In this document: positions 9,317 to 20,089 of the stretch, one piece after another | How positions within the stretch are numbered: the stretch's first letter is position 1 | Layout of the letters: each line of letters begins with the position of its first letter | From: Stenotrophomonas maltophilia | Lineage (GTDB): Bacteria; Pseudomonadota; Gammaproteobacteria; Xanthomonadales; Xanthomonadaceae | Length of the DNA stretch: 64,000 nt | Assembly (NCBI RefSeq): GCF_900186865.1 | Contig: NZ_LT906480.1 | Span: 4,048,001-4,112,000, forward strand | Direction: 5' to 3' | Made by a program: the position numbers and the translations under genes | Notes under the pieces: generated by a model | What the model was told of the DNA's origin: nothing | Database searches by the model: none | The model's input: the letters and a program-made list of their open reading frames with translations, nothing else

Positions 9317-10543
9317 ATGCCGCACGCCCACGACCACTGCAACCACCTGCCCGGCGAAGCCTGCTCCGCCGACCACGACAACCCGCCGCGGCTGGTGCCG
9401 CCACCGCTGTCGTTGTACGTGCACCTGCCGTGGTGCGTGCGCAAATGCCCGTACTGCGATTTCAATTCGCACCAGGCCAAGGGCGAGCTGCCGTTCGACG
9501 CTTATATCGATGCGCTGCTGCGCGACCTCGACCAGGACCTGCCGCTGGTCTGGGGCCGGGTGGTGCACAGCGTGTTCTTCGGTGGCGGCACGCCCAGCCT
9601 GTTCCCGCCGGAGGCAATCGACCGCTTCCTGCAGCAGGCCAGCGCACGCCTGCGTTTCGCGCCCAATGCCGAAATCACCCTGGAAACCAACCCGGGCACC
9701 GCCGAACATGGCCGCTTCGACCGCTATCGCGCGGCCGGCGTGAACCGCCTCAGCTTCGGCATCCAGAGTTTCGACGATGCGATGCTCAAGCGCCTGGGCC
9801 GCATCCACGACAGTGGCGAAGCCGAGCGCGCGGTGAAGATGGCGCAGGACGCGGGCTACGACAACTTCAACATCGACCTGATGTACGCGCTGCCGGAACA
9901 GACCCTGGCCGGTGCCGAGGCCGACCTGGAACGCGCGTTCGCGCTGCAGCCGGCACACATCTCCCACTACCAGCTGACCCTGGAACCGAACACGGTGTTC
10001 TTCGCGCGGCCGCCGCAGGGCATTCCCGATGAAGACAACGCCTGGGACATGCAGGAACACTGCCAGGCATTGCTGGCACAGGCTGGTTTCGGCCAGTACG
10101 AGGTCAGCGCCTATGCGCGCCCCGGCCGGCAGAGCGCGCACAATCTGAACTACTGGCGCTTCGGCGATTACCTGGGCATCGGTGCCGGCGCGCACGGCAA
10201 GATCAGCTCGGGCGCCGAGGAACACGTGCTGCGGCGCTGGAAGCTGAAGCATCCGCAGGCCTACCTGGACAGCGCCGGCACGCCCGCCTCGTTCGGCGGC
10301 GACGATGTGATCGCGCCGGAGCGCCTGCCGTTCGAGTACATGCTCAACCTGCTGCGCCTGCACGAAGGTTTCGGCCTGCGCGATTTCGAGTCGCGCACGG
10401 GGCTGCCGCGCAGCGTGCTGGACGCTCCCCTGGCCGAGGCCGTGCAGCGCGGCTGGCTCGACGTGACCGATGGGCATGTGCAGCCGACCGAGCTGGGCCG
10501 CCGCTTCACCAACGATGTGGTGAGCCTGTTCCTGGAAGATTGA
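9317..10543 (+). CDS. hemW: Radical SAM heme chaperone HemW
   Basis: HemW proteins resemble coproporphyrinogen dehydrogenase HemN but act as heme chaperones. The 408-residue product has CVRKCPYC, the CX3CX2C 4Fe-4S/SAM motif, at about residues 39-46, followed by FGGGTPSL and the HemW-type HNLNYW and GIGAGAHGK. An unusual ~30-residue N-terminal extension is rich in histidine and cysteine (MPHAHDHCNHLPGEACSADH). The start at 9317 is the only ATG before the extension; a later start would lose it. It follows rdgB in the common rdgB-hemW order. Confidence 0.93.
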   Translation: MPHAHDHCNHLPGEACSADHDNPPRLVPPPLSLYVHLPWCVRKCPYCDFNSHQAKGELPFDAYIDALLRDLDQDLPLVWGRVVHSVFFGGGTPSLFPPEAIDRFLQQASARLRFAPNAEITLETNPGTAEHGRFDRYRAAGVNRLSFGIQSFDDAMLKRLGRIHDSGEAERAVKMAQDAGYDNFNIDLMYALPEQTLAGAEADLERAFALQPAHISHYQLTLEPNTVFFARPPQGIPDEDNAWDMQEHCQALLAQAGFGQYEVSAYARPGRQSAHNLNYWRFGDYLGIGAGAHGKISSGAEEHVLRRWKLKHPQAYLDSAGTPASFGGDDVIAPERLPFEYMLNLLRLHEGFGLRDFESRTGLPRSVLDAPLAEAVQRGWLDVTDGHVQPTELGRRFTNDVVSLFLED

Positions 10544-10566
10544 TCCTCGCCTGGCAAAGGATCGTT

Positions 10567-10624
10567 CCGGCCGCTGGCCGGCAATCCGGTGAAGACATAT
10601 CTGCCGGCCAGCGGCCGGCACTAC
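10567..10624. repeat. SMAG-type repeat dimer, two inverted units
   Basis: A unit CCGGCCGCTGGCCGGCA at 10567-10583 and an inverted unit at 10602-10624 ending in CACTAC form a head-to-head pair in the 202-bp gap between hemW and the DUF1631 gene. Such dimers can fold into a long hairpin in RNA. Confidence 0.8.
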
Positions 10625-10745
10625 CGTTCATCGGTCGGGCCAGGCCCGGCGGATGCGATTCACGTTCAGCCTAAAGTAGCGCCGACATCGGCCGACACGG
10701 TAGATTCACCAGATCGATCCGCGGGAATCCGGGTACCGCCTGCCG

Positions 10746-13025
10746 ATGTCAGCTGTCTTTTCCATCACTCCTGCCGACAAGAACCGCCTGGCCGCCAGCG
10801 ATCTGCCACCGCGGGTACGTGAGCTGCTGGGCGCGCTGATCGGCCTGTGCCGGCAGACGCTGGCGGCGCCCCTGATCCTGACCGTCGAGGCGCTGGAGCA
10901 GACCCTGCTGCACGACGCCGACCGCGCACGCAATCCGCAGCAGCAGGCCGAGCTGATGGCCCAGCGTGGACAGCTGCACGCCTTCGCCGGCCATTTCGCC
11001 GATCGCATGCTCGATGCCGTGGCCGACGCCCTCGCGCGGTTGCGCGAACCGGTCAGCGGTGTCAGTACCAGTGCTGGGCCGCCAGCGCTGCCAGGCATGC
11101 TCGGGCTGTCGCTGGTTGATGAGCACGAAGTGGATCGCGACCTGCTGCTGACCGAGATGGTGCGGCGCGAAACCCTGCGTTCAACCAACACACTGAACCT
11201 GCTGGGCCAACGCCTGGGCGTGCTGGCGGCGGCGCCGGCCTTCGAGGCCGACACCCTGCCACTGGCACCGCAGGCACTGTGCGCGATGGTGCGCCGGATT
11301 GCCGAACAGGACGCGCTGAGCGTCGAGGTACAGCTGGCGCTGTATCGCAGTTTCGAACGGCAGGTGCTGGAACGGCTGGGCGATATCCTTGACCGTGCCA
11401 ATGCCCTGCTGGCCCAGTCCGGTGTACTGCCGGGGCTGGTCTACACCCCCTACCTGGCACGCTCGTCGAGCACGCGGCGGATCATCACCCAGTCGGTGGG
11501 GGGCGGCCGCACCACGCAGCCGGCCAAGCGCACCGCAGCCCCCCTGACCGGCTGGAACGGTTCGGCACCGGCCGGCTCCTGGTCCAGCCTGGTACAGGAC
11601 GCCTTCCACGAGGGCGGCGCAGCCGGCCCCGCCACGCCGGGCGTGACCACCTCCACCGGCAGTGCGCTGCATGAACTGCTGCAGCAGGCGCGGCACGGCA
11701 GCCCTGCCCCGGCGGACAGCGGCGCGGTGCCCAGCGCGGCAGTGGACGCGGTCCTCGCGCGCCTGCAGGCCCAGTCCAGTGCGGCAACCGGTGTGGCCGA
11801 CCTGCAGGCTGCCGTTGTCGCGCAGCTGCGCAGCGAGCATGGTGCGCAGGCCCAGCTGGGCAGTCACGACCGGGACAACCTCGACCTGCTGCGCATGCTG
11901 ATGCAGCAGGTGCAACAGCAGCAGCGTCCCGATCCAGTGCCGGCCGCGCTGCTGGCCCGCCTGCAGGTACCCTTGGCACGCGCCGCCATGGCCGATCCGG
12001 GCTTCTTCGTGCGCGACGAACACCCCGCGCGTGAGCTGCTCAATCAGATCGCCGAAGTCGGCGCCAACTGGCTGGGCGATGAGGATGTCGACCCCCAGCT
12101 GCTGCAGCGCATGGCGCAGAGCGTGCAGGGCCTGCTGGGGCAGGATGCGCGTGCGCCGGAAGCCTTTGCCGCCGCCAGTGAAGACTTGCAGCAGCACCAG
12201 CGCGCGGCGGCCCATCGTGCCGAACTGGCCGAGCGCCGCCATGTGGAAGCCGCGCGCGGCAAGGAACGATTGGAACTGGCCCGTCGCCAGGCCACTGCAC
12301 AGATCGACCAGTGCTGCGACACCCGGTCCCCACCGCGTTTCGTGCAGACCCTGCTGCGCCAGGCCTGGGCCGATGCACTGACCCTCACCCGCCTGCGCCA
12401 TGGCGACGATTCACCGCAATGGCAGGAGCGCCTGCAACAGACCGAGCGCATCGCTGCCATCACCGCGCAGGCCATCGACGCCCCCGGCGGCACCGATACC
12501 GCACTGGCAGCGGACGTGGAGGCCGCATTGCTGCAGGTCGGCTACCACGCCGAGGAAGCCGCCGCTGTCGCGCGCAGGCTGGCCACGCCCGGCGGCGAGG
12601 ATGAAAGCACCTCGCGTACCGAGCTCAGCGCACGCCTCAAGGCACGTGCGCGCCTGGGCGAGCACGCCGGCACGAACAGTGGCGCCGCACCTGCCACGCC
12701 GCGCAGCAGCGCCGAAGAAGCGGCCTACCAACAACTGTCCAGCCTGCCGTTCGGCAGTTGGTTCGACATCGACACGGGCGATGGCACGATGCGCCGCCAG
12801 CGCCTGTCCTGGTACAGCCTGCTGACCGGCCACGCGTTGTTCGTCAATGCGCGCGGGCAGAAGATCACCGATACCGACCTGGATGCGCTGGCACGGCAGA
12901 TCAGTGCCGGGCGCGCGCAGCTGGTCACCGAAGACAACGGCCGGCTGGTCGACCGTGCCTGGGAAGCCAGCCTCGGTGCGCTGCGCGCACTGGCCACGGC
13001 TCGCGCACAGGAGACCCCCGCATGA
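10746..13025 (+). CDS. DUF1631 family protein
   Basis: A 759-residue protein matching my recognition of DUF1631, a large family of unknown function found mainly in Xanthomonadaceae and Pseudomonas relatives. It is soluble, with no signal peptide or membrane segment, and rich in alanine, glutamine and leucine helices (e.g. LMQQVQQQQRPDPVPAALLARL). The C-terminal ~110 residues (FGSWFDIDTGDGTMRRQRLSWYSLLTGHALFVN) form a compact domain typical of the family. The stop overlaps the PilZ gene start as ATGA, so the two are translated together, which suggests a link to cyclic-di-GMP signalling. No enzymatic motif is visible. Confidence 0.8.
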   Translation: MSAVFSITPADKNRLAASDLPPRVRELLGALIGLCRQTLAAPLILTVEALEQTLLHDADRARNPQQQAELMAQRGQLHAFAGHFADRMLDAVADALARLREPVSGVSTSAGPPALPGMLGLSLVDEHEVDRDLLLTEMVRRETLRSTNTLNLLGQRLGVLAAAPAFEADTLPLAPQALCAMVRRIAEQDALSVEVQLALYRSFERQVLERLGDILDRANALLAQSGVLPGLVYTPYLARSSSTRRIITQSVGGGRTTQPAKRTAAPLTGWNGSAPAGSWSSLVQDAFHEGGAAGPATPGVTTSTGSALHELLQQARHGSPAPADSGAVPSAAVDAVLARLQAQSSAATGVADLQAAVVAQLRSEHGAQAQLGSHDRDNLDLLRMLMQQVQQQQRPDPVPAALLARLQVPLARAAMADPGFFVRDEHPARELLNQIAEVGANWLGDEDVDPQLLQRMAQSVQGLLGQDARAPEAFAAASEDLQQHQRAAAHRAELAERRHVEAARGKERLELARRQATAQIDQCCDTRSPPRFVQTLLRQAWADALTLTRLRHGDDSPQWQERLQQTERIAAITAQAIDAPGGTDTALAADVEAALLQVGYHAEEAAAVARRLATPGGEDESTSRTELSARLKARARLGEHAGTNSGAAPATPRSSAEEAAYQQLSSLPFGSWFDIDTGDGTMRRQRLSWYSLLTGHALFVNARGQKITDTDLDALARQISAGRAQLVTEDNGRLVDRAWEASLGALRALATARAQETPA

Positions 13026-13396
13026 AAGCCGTACCGCCGCAGGACACCCGCCGCGCGCCGCGCCGCCAGGTCTCGGACCTGGTGCCGGTTACCGACCAGA
13101 TGCGCGAGTGCGTGGTCGGGCGCCTCGGCAATGTCTCCGAAACTGGCATGCTGATGCTGGCCAGCATGCCGCTGCGCGAGGATGCGCTGTACCAGCTGCG
13201 CTTTCCCTTGCCATTGGGTGATGGCCGCCAGCAGGCCATCGACGTAGGCGTGCATCTGCTGTGGAGCGAGCCCGCACACGTTCCCGGCCAGAGCTGGACC
13301 GGCTTCCGCTTCCTGACCCTGTCGCGCGAACATCGGCAGCTGCTGCGGCAGTGGGTGGGCGAAGACAGCGACGAGGGACCGGTTTCGACGGCCTGA
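13022..13396 (+). CDS. PilZ domain protein (probable c-di-GMP effector)
   Basis: PilZ domains bind cyclic-di-GMP through an RxxxR motif and a (D/N)xSxxG motif. Both are present in this 124-residue protein: RRAPRRQ near residues 10-16 and NVSETG near 37-42. A single PilZ domain fills the chain. The ATG overlaps the stop of the DUF1631 gene. It probably transmits the second messenger to a partner, plausibly the DUF1631 protein; the output is not shown by the sequence. Confidence 0.88.
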   Translation: MKAVPPQDTRRAPRRQVSDLVPVTDQMRECVVGRLGNVSETGMLMLASMPLREDALYQLRFPLPLGDGRQQAIDVGVHLLWSEPAHVPGQSWTGFRFLTLSREHRQLLRQWVGEDSDEGPVSTA

Positions 13397-13471
13397 GTGC
13401 CGGTTCCGGCACAGCGGTTTTTCGCGGTATGCGGCAGAATCTAGGGCCGTTTTCCGTGTCGAGCCACCGCA

Positions 13472-14803
<1,332 letters not shown>

Positions 14804-14842
14804 GCCCCTCGTGGTTGGGCGCTGAATTCAAAAGCCGCGCTT

Positions 14843-14946
14843 GGTGGGGCGGGGTGGGTTCGCGGGGGACGCCGTGAACCCGTCCCTGGGGGCTTGGCCG
14901 CGGCATCCATGCCGCGGACACCCCCGCGAACCCACCCCGCCCCACC
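14843..14946. repeat. Large inverted-repeat element, copy 1
   Basis: Two 26-nt arms (14843-14868 and 14921-14946, GGTGGGGCGGGG... and ...CCCCGCCCCACC) are perfect reverse complements around a 52-nt core that itself contains a hairpin (CCGCGGCAT/ATGCCGCGG). The core begins GACGCCGTGAACCC, shared with the copies near 15161 and 63671. Confidence 0.8.
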
Positions 14947-15066
14947 TCTGACAGTTTCCTGGGCGCGTCCAACCACGGAAAAGAAAAAGAAAAGCAGAAG
15001 CGGGTCGCTCGCTGCGCTCGCTCTGTGTCGACCAAGGTCGACACCTACCAACAGCCGCAATTGCCC

Positions 15067-15091
15067 GTAGATCCACGCCATGCGTGGATGA
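15067..15091 (+). repeat. GTAG + ATCCACG palindrome
   Basis: GTAG followed by ATCCACGCCATGCGTGGAT, then GA. Identical units occur at 33377-33401 and 41102-41126, and inverted at 47781-47805. Confidence 0.85.
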
Positions 15092-15160
15092 TTCATTCGA
15101 TATCTGACAGATGTGCCGACCAACGGTCGGCACCCACCAACAGCCACAGGAATCTGTCGG

Positions 15161-15271
15161 GGGTGGGGCGGTGTGGGTGGGCAGGACCGTTGGCGCCATG
15201 GATGGCGCCATCGAGCCCCCATGGATGGGTTTACGGCGTGTCCTGGCCAGCTACACCGCCCCGCCATCCCA
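15161..15271. repeat. Large inverted-repeat element, copy 2, core inverted
   Basis: Arms GGTGGGGCGGTGTGGG... and ...ACACCGCCCCGCCA are imperfect reverse complements. The core, read on the minus strand, gives ACGCCGTAAACCCATCC and a GGCGCCATCCATGGCGCC hairpin, so it lies in the opposite sense to copy 1. Confidence 0.75.
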
Positions 15272-15281
15272 CGGATAGCCC

Positions 15282-15314
<33 letters not shown>

Positions 15315-15359
15315 CTGGCGTGCAGCGGGTGCAGGGCTGCAAGCCCTGCAGAACACCCC

Positions 15360-16688
15360 TTACCCCGCCATCACCGCTTCAATCTCGTCGGCGCTGCGCG
15401 CCAGGCCTTCGGTCAGCACGCGATGGCCATCGTCGGTGATCAGCACGTCATCCTCGGTACGGATGCCGATACCGCGCCAGCGCGGTTCCACCGTCGTGTC
15501 ATCCACGCCGATGTACAACCCCGGCTCGATGGTGAACGCCATGCCCGGCTCCAGCAGACGCGAGTCACCGGCCAGGCGGTAGTCGCCCACGTCGTGCACG
15601 TCCATGCCGATCCAGTGCCCGGTCTTGTGCCGGTAGAAGCGCTGGTACAGGCCTTCGGCCAGGTTCTTTTCCAGCGTGCCCTTCAGCAGGCCCAGCCGCA
15701 GCAGGCCCTCGGTCAGGGTCTGCACTGCGGCGAGGTGACCGGCTTCGTACGGCACGCCCGGCCTGGCCTGGGCCAACGCAGCGGCCTGCGCATCGCCGAC
15801 CAGGTCGTGCAGTGCACGCTGCTCAGCGCTGAAGCGGCCATTCACCGGGAACGTGCGGGTGATGTCACTGGCGTAGCCACGGTACTCGGCACCGGCGTCG
15901 ATCAGCACCAGCTCGCCGTCGCGCGAACGCGCGTTGTTGTCGCGGTAATGCAGGATGCAGCCGTTGCGGCCGGCACCGACGATGCTGCAATAGGCCGGCA
16001 CGGCGTCGTTGGTGCGGAACACGCGTTCCAGCTCCGCCTGCAGTTCGTACTCGTGGATGCCGGCCCTGGCTGCCTTCATCGCGGCCAGATGCGCACGCAC
16101 GCTGATCTGCGCGGCGTGGTGCATCAACGCCACTTCGGCACCGGACTTGAACAGGCGCTGCTCGTGCAGCAGGTGGCCCAGTTCGAGGAACTCGTGCGGC
16201 GGCTGCGCACCGTGGCGCACCTGCGAACGCACGCGGTTGACCCAGCCGATCAGCTTCAGGTCGAAGTCGGCATCCCGGCCGAAGTGGTAGTAGACGCGCG
16301 AACGGCCTTCAAGCAGGCCCGGCAGGATGTCGTCCAGATCATCGATCGGGTAGGCGTCGTCCATGCCGTACTGCGCCACCGCGCCTTCCTGGCCGGCGCG
16401 GCTGCCGTCCCAGGCTTCGCGTTCGGCATCGCGCTCGCGGCAGAACAGGATGGCCTCGCCGTGGCGTCGGCCCGGGATCAGTACCAGCACTGCTTCCGGC
16501 TCCGGGAAGCCGCTCAGGTACTGGAAATCCGAATCCTGCCGGAACGGATAATGGGTATCGAGGCTGCGCACCTTCTCGGCCGCGGCCGGCAGCACCAGGA
16601 TCGCGTCCTCGCCGGCCATGTCCATCAGCTGGCGGCGGCGACGCTTGTACTCGCCGGCGGCAATGCCGGTGCGCTGCTTGATGTCCAT
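15360..16688 (-). CDS. pepP: Xaa-Pro aminopeptidase PepP
   Basis: PepP removes an N-terminal residue followed by proline. The 442-residue M24 protein has the ligand set DAGAEYRGYASDITRTF, HKTGHWIGMDVHDVG, EPGLYIG and GIGIRTEDDV, and the N-terminal creatinase-like domain (FRQDSDFQYLSGFPEPEAVL). The start overlaps the ygfB stop by one base, so ygfB-pepP is an operon, the same order as in E. coli. Confidence 0.95.
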   Translation of the reverse strand: MDIKQRTGIAAGEYKRRRRQLMDMAGEDAILVLPAAAEKVRSLDTHYPFRQDSDFQYLSGFPEPEAVLVLIPGRRHGEAILFCRERDAEREAWDGSRAGQEGAVAQYGMDDAYPIDDLDDILPGLLEGRSRVYYHFGRDADFDLKLIGWVNRVRSQVRHGAQPPHEFLELGHLLHEQRLFKSGAEVALMHHAAQISVRAHLAAMKAARAGIHEYELQAELERVFRTNDAVPAYCSIVGAGRNGCILHYRDNNARSRDGELVLIDAGAEYRGYASDITRTFPVNGRFSAEQRALHDLVGDAQAAALAQARPGVPYEAGHLAAVQTLTEGLLRLGLLKGTLEKNLAEGLYQRFYRHKTGHWIGMDVHDVGDYRLAGDSRLLEPGMAFTIEPGLYIGVDDTTVEPRWRGIGIRTEDDVLITDDGHRVLTEGLARSADEIEAVMAG

Positions 16689-17236
16689 CAGTTCAGGCGC
16701 TGACGATGGCGCGAGGCCAGCACCACGTCGCCGTGCAGCAGGAGCACCGCCACGCGGATGAATTCCTCGATCTCCGACAGGGCTTCGTCGTCGTCATCGC
16801 CACCGGCCTCGAAATCCTCGCTGGAGGCACGCGCCAGGCTGGCCATGTCGGTCAGCGCTTCCTCGCCCTCTTCGGACAGGGTCGGGCGGCGGCCGCCGCT
16901 GCCCAGGCCGAAGCCGCCCAGGAAGGAACGGGTCCAGCTGAACATGGCATCGGCCTGCGCGGATACATCGTCGCCGTCGGTCAGCAGCAGCTCGAAGGCG
17001 AAGTCGCGGTCTTCCAGCTGCTTGATGGTGGCCTGCAGCAGCTGCCCCAGCACGCTGTCGGCAGCCACCGGCGGCAGGTTGTCGTCGGCCAGCACGCGCG
17101 CCGGCCAGTCGTTGCCGGGGGCACCGCCGGCAGCCAGCCAGCCGCACAGCGCGCCGTGCAGCTCGGCAGCGGTGGCGCCCAGGCCCAACGCCTGGCTGGC
17201 GCGGGTAACGTCGTCGACGGAGGGAAGTTCGGTCAT
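16688..17236 (-). CDS. ygfB: YgfB/UPF0149 family protein
   Basis: A 182-residue acidic protein of the UPF0149 (YecA/YgfB-like) family, with HGALCGWLAAG near residue 27 and the C-terminal SEIEEFIRVAVLLLHGDV. A very acidic stretch (EAGGDDDDEAL) precedes the last helix. Its role is not established; in Pseudomonas a YgfB homologue represses a peptidoglycan-recycling amidase pathway. ATG 17236 is chosen over the longer open frame because it gives the family N-terminus MTELPSVDD. Confidence 0.88.
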   Translation of the reverse strand: MTELPSVDDVTRASQALGLGATAAELHGALCGWLAAGGAPGNDWPARVLADDNLPPVAADSVLGQLLQATIKQLEDRDFAFELLLTDGDDVSAQADAMFSWTRSFLGGFGLGSGGRRPTLSEEGEEALTDMASLARASSEDFEAGGDDDDEALSEIEEFIRVAVLLLHGDVVLASRHRQRLN

Positions 17237-17389
17237 CGTGCGGCTCGTTCGGAAAGGAAACCCGGGGCGCGCACGCGCGCGCCCGTGAGACCCCGTAGTG
17301 TAGCAACCCGACGGCATCCTCTCCGCAGGCGTCCAGCCTTGCTGCGACAACGCTTGACCGCCCTTACCCGGCTTGCCTATCGTGCCCGC

Positions 17390-17611
17390 ATGGAACCCGC
17401 CGATCCCCTTGCCCAGCTGCAGGACTTCGCCGCCCGCGTGGAAGCGTTGCTTGAACGCAACCAGCGCCTGGCCGAGGAGAACCGCAGCCTGCGCCACCAG
17501 CAGGAACAGCTGGTGGCCGAGCGCTCGACGCTGCTGGCCAAGAATGAGCAGGCACGTTCGCGGGTGGAAGCAATGATCAGCCGGCTCAAATCCCTGGAGC
17601 AGCACACATGA
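17390..17611 (+). CDS. Small coiled-coil protein, TIGR02449 / ZapB-like
   Basis: A 73-residue protein that is almost entirely a heptad-type coiled coil (LEERNQRLAEENRSLRHQQEQL-like pattern, with regularly spaced leucines). It precedes zapA and overlaps its start by 4 nt (ATGA), the standard position of the TIGR02449 family. By position and architecture it likely helps FtsZ-ring assembly with ZapA, but it is not a clear ZapB orthologue. Confidence 0.85.
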   Translation: MEPADPLAQLQDFAARVEALLERNQRLAEENRSLRHQQEQLVAERSTLLAKNEQARSRVEAMISRLKSLEQHT

Positions 17612-17904
17612 GCGCCGAACCGGTCAGTGTCCGCATCCTCGATCGTGAATACACCGTGGGCGTCGGCGGCGATGAACGTGACAGCCTGATGGCCGCCGCA
17701 CGCCTGCTGGATGCGCGCATGCGCGAGATCCGCGGCAGCAACCGCATGGCCGCGGTTGATCGCGTTGCCGTACTGGCCGCGTTGAACCTGGCCCACGAAC
17801 TGCAGCTGCTGCGCGACGAGAACGCCCGCCAGGCGGTGGCGCTGCAGCAGACGCTGGCCGATCTGAACCGGCGCCTGGACCGCGCCATCGACGGCACCCC
17901 CTAG
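17608..17904 (+). CDS. zapA: Cell division protein ZapA
   Basis: ZapA stabilises FtsZ bundles at midcell. The 98-residue product has the N-terminal VSVRILDREYTVGVGGDER, LLDARMREIR and a C-terminal coiled coil (LALNLAHELQLLRDEN-like). The location upstream of 6S RNA and the 5-formyl-THF cyclo-ligase gene matches the conserved zapA-ssrS-ygfA order of gammaproteobacteria. The stop is 1 nt before a large palindrome. Confidence 0.95.
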   Translation: MSAEPVSVRILDREYTVGVGGDERDSLMAAARLLDARMREIRGSNRMAAVDRVAVLAALNLAHELQLLRDENARQAVALQQTLADLNRRLDRAIDGTP

Positions 17905-17905
17905 A

Positions 17906-17982
17906 AAAAGGGGACGGAGGGGATTAAGGCGCATTCGCCCCCATCCGTGCCGGAAACGTCTTAATCCCCTCCGTCCCCTTTT
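17906..17982. repeat. Long palindrome family P1, copy A (31-nt centre)
   Basis: Perfect 23-nt arms at 17906-17928 and 17960-17982 (left arm begins AAAAGGGGACGGAGGGG and ends ATTAAG) flank a 31-nt centre with no visible symmetry. It begins 1 nt after the zapA stop. On either strand the hairpin ends in a T run, so it can act as a bidirectional terminator. The same arms occur at 23798-23865 and 37690-37788. Confidence 0.9.
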
Positions 17983-18045
17983 CGCATATCTGAATTGGCA
18001 CGGACTGTTGCCGACGAACGGCCTATCCAGATCCTGCGTGCTGGC

Positions 18046-18051
18046 TATAAT
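18046..18051 (+). promoter_or_regulatory. -10 element of the 6S RNA promoter
   Basis: A perfect TATAAT lies 7 nt before the inferred 6S RNA 5' end. No good -35 is seen at 16-18 nt spacing. Confidence 0.75.
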
Positions 18052-18057
18052 GGCCAC

Positions 18058-18250
18058 GCGTTCTCTGCGGTACTCGACGGCATGTGCAAACATTCGCCTT
18101 GTCCCTTAAGAACGACACCGGGAGCGCGACAGCGCCGGGAGTGCAGGTCCGCCTTGCAGCGGGAAGCCCGATGGTTCTCCAGCGTTCCCACTTGAGCCCC
18201 CGGGTTCAAGGTCGTTTCGCATGCATCGACATTGCGGAGAATGCAATATT
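18058..18250 (+). ncRNA. ssrS: 6S RNA
   Basis: 6S RNA binds the housekeeping RNA polymerase holoenzyme and down-regulates transcription in stationary phase. The 5' GCGTTCTC (18058-18065) pairs with GAGAATGC (18237-18244) to close the long helix. The internal hairpin CTTGAGCCCCCGGGTTCAAGG matches the equivalent CUUGAACC/GGUUCAAG arm of E. coli 6S. A consensus -10 lies upstream, a strong terminator downstream, and the genes zapA and 5-formyl-THF cyclo-ligase flank it as in E. coli. The exact ends are inferred. Confidence 0.9.
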
Positions 18251-18255
18251 CCAGC

Positions 18256-18290
18256 AAGGGCGGCGTCTTCGGGCGTCGCCCTTGTTCTTT
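18256..18290 (+). terminator. Rho-independent terminator after 6S RNA
   Basis: AAGGGCGGCG (18256-18265) pairs with CGTCGCCCTT (18274-18283) around an 8-nt loop, followed by GTTCTTT. Confidence 0.85.
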
Positions 18291-18328
18291 CCGGCACAAT
18301 GGCGGCTGTTCCCCCGCCGCACGCTGCC

Positions 18329-18918
18329 ATGACCGACCCGCGCCAGGCCCTGCGCCGCGACCTGCGGCAACGCCGCCGCGACCTTTCCGCCGCTGAGCGC
18401 ATCGCCGCCGCCGAATCGCTTGCCGATGCCCTGCTCGCCCTGCCGTTCGCCCCGCGCGAAGGTGCCGTGGCCGGCTACTGGGCGCTGGATGGCGAGATCG
18501 CCCTGCACCGCTGGCAGTTGCAGTTGCCCGAAGGCCTCACCTACTGCCTGCCGGTGCTGGCCGGCGACGTGCTGCGCTTCGCGCCGTGGCGGCCGGGGCA
18601 GCCGCTGACCAGCAACCGCTACGGCATTCCCGAGCCGGACGTGGCGCTGGAAGACACCCTGGAACCAGCACAGATGGCGCTGGTGGTGGCCCCGCTGGTG
18701 GGTTTCGACACGCAGTGCCGGCGGCTGGGCATGGGGGGCGGCTGGTATGATCGCAGCTTCGCCTTCCGCCACGACCGGCCGGCGCCGCCCTGGCTGGTCG
18801 GTGCTGCGTTCGCGGTGCAGCAGGTCGAGTCCTTGCCGGTGGCGTCGTGGGACGTGCCGGTGGATGCGATCTGCACCGAAGACGGCACCCTGTTCCCCTC
18901 CGCTGCCCCCGTGAACGC

Positions 18919-18922
<4 letters not shown>
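18329..18922 (+). CDS. ygfA: 5-formyltetrahydrofolate cyclo-ligase
   Basis: This enzyme converts 5-formyl-THF to 5,10-methenyl-THF with ATP. The 197-residue product has GMGGGWYDRSFAF, the phosphate-binding and active-site loop, and VAPLVGFDTQCRRLG, both family signatures. It lies directly downstream of 6S RNA, as ygfA does in E. coli, and may be partly read through from it. ATG 18329 is the start that gives the family N-terminus (RQALRRDLRQRRRDLS). The stop overlaps the EVE gene (ATGA). Confidence 0.93.
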
Positions 18923-19398
<476 letters not shown>

Positions 19399-19420
19399 TT
19401 CCCTGCCTGAGAGTTCTCCC

Positions 19421-20068
19421 ATGTCCGAAGCCAAGCGCCTGGCCGCCGAGAAAGCCATCGAGTACGTTGAAGACGGCATGATCGTCGGTGTCGGCACCGG
19501 TTCCACCGTGGCCTATTTCATCGATGCCCTGGCCCGCATCCAGCACCGCATCAAGGGCGCTGTGTCCAGCTCCGAGCAGAGCACCGCGCGCCTGAAGCAG
19601 CATGGCATCGAAGTGATCGAGCTGAACCACAGCGGCAACCTGTCGCTGTACGTGGACGGCGCCGATGAGTGCGATGCCAACAAGTGCCTGATCAAGGGCG
19701 GCGGCGCCGCGCTGACCCGCGAGAAGATCATCGCCGAGGCCAGCGAGCGCTTCATCTGCATCGTCGACCCGAGCAAGCAGGTCCCGGTGCTGGGCAAGTT
19801 CCCGCTGCCGGTGGAAGTGATCCCGATGGCGCGCAGCCTGGTCGCCCGCCAGATCCGCGACATGACCGGCGGCCAGCCGACCTGGCGTGAAGGCGTGGTC
19901 ACCGACAACGGCAACCAGATCCTGGACATCCACAACCTGCAGATCACCGATCCGGAAAAGCTGGAGCGCGAGCTCAACCAGCTGCCGGGCGTGGTCTGCG
20001 TCGGCCTGTTCGCCCGCCGCCGCGCCGATGTGGTGATCGTCGGCGGCGAGCCGCCGGTCGTGCTCTGA
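19421..20068 (+). CDS. rpiA: Ribose-5-phosphate isomerase A
   Basis: RpiA interconverts ribose 5-phosphate and ribulose 5-phosphate in the pentose phosphate pathway. The 215-residue length matches E. coli (219). Signature loops are [22 protein letters not shown] and [12 protein letters not shown]. The gene stands 22 nt after the EVE gene and 21 nt before the DUF192 lipoprotein gene. Confidence 0.96.
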   Translation: MSEAKRLAAEKAIEYVEDGMIVGVGTGSTVAYFIDALARIQHRIKGAVSSSEQSTARLKQHGIEVIELNHSGNLSLYVDGADECDANKCLIKGGGAALTREKIIAEASERFICIVDPSKQVPVLGKFPLPVEVIPMARSLVARQIRDMTGGQPTWREGVVTDNGNQILDIHNLQITDPEKLERELNQLPGVVCVGLFARRRADVVIVGGEPPVVL

Positions 20069-20089
20069 CCCTTTCGAAGGATCCTGACG

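Noticed and set aside
18000..18045. Consensus -35 for the 6S RNA promoter
   Set aside because: No TTGACA-like hexamer lies at 16-18 nt from the TATAAT; a TTGCCG exists but is too far away.
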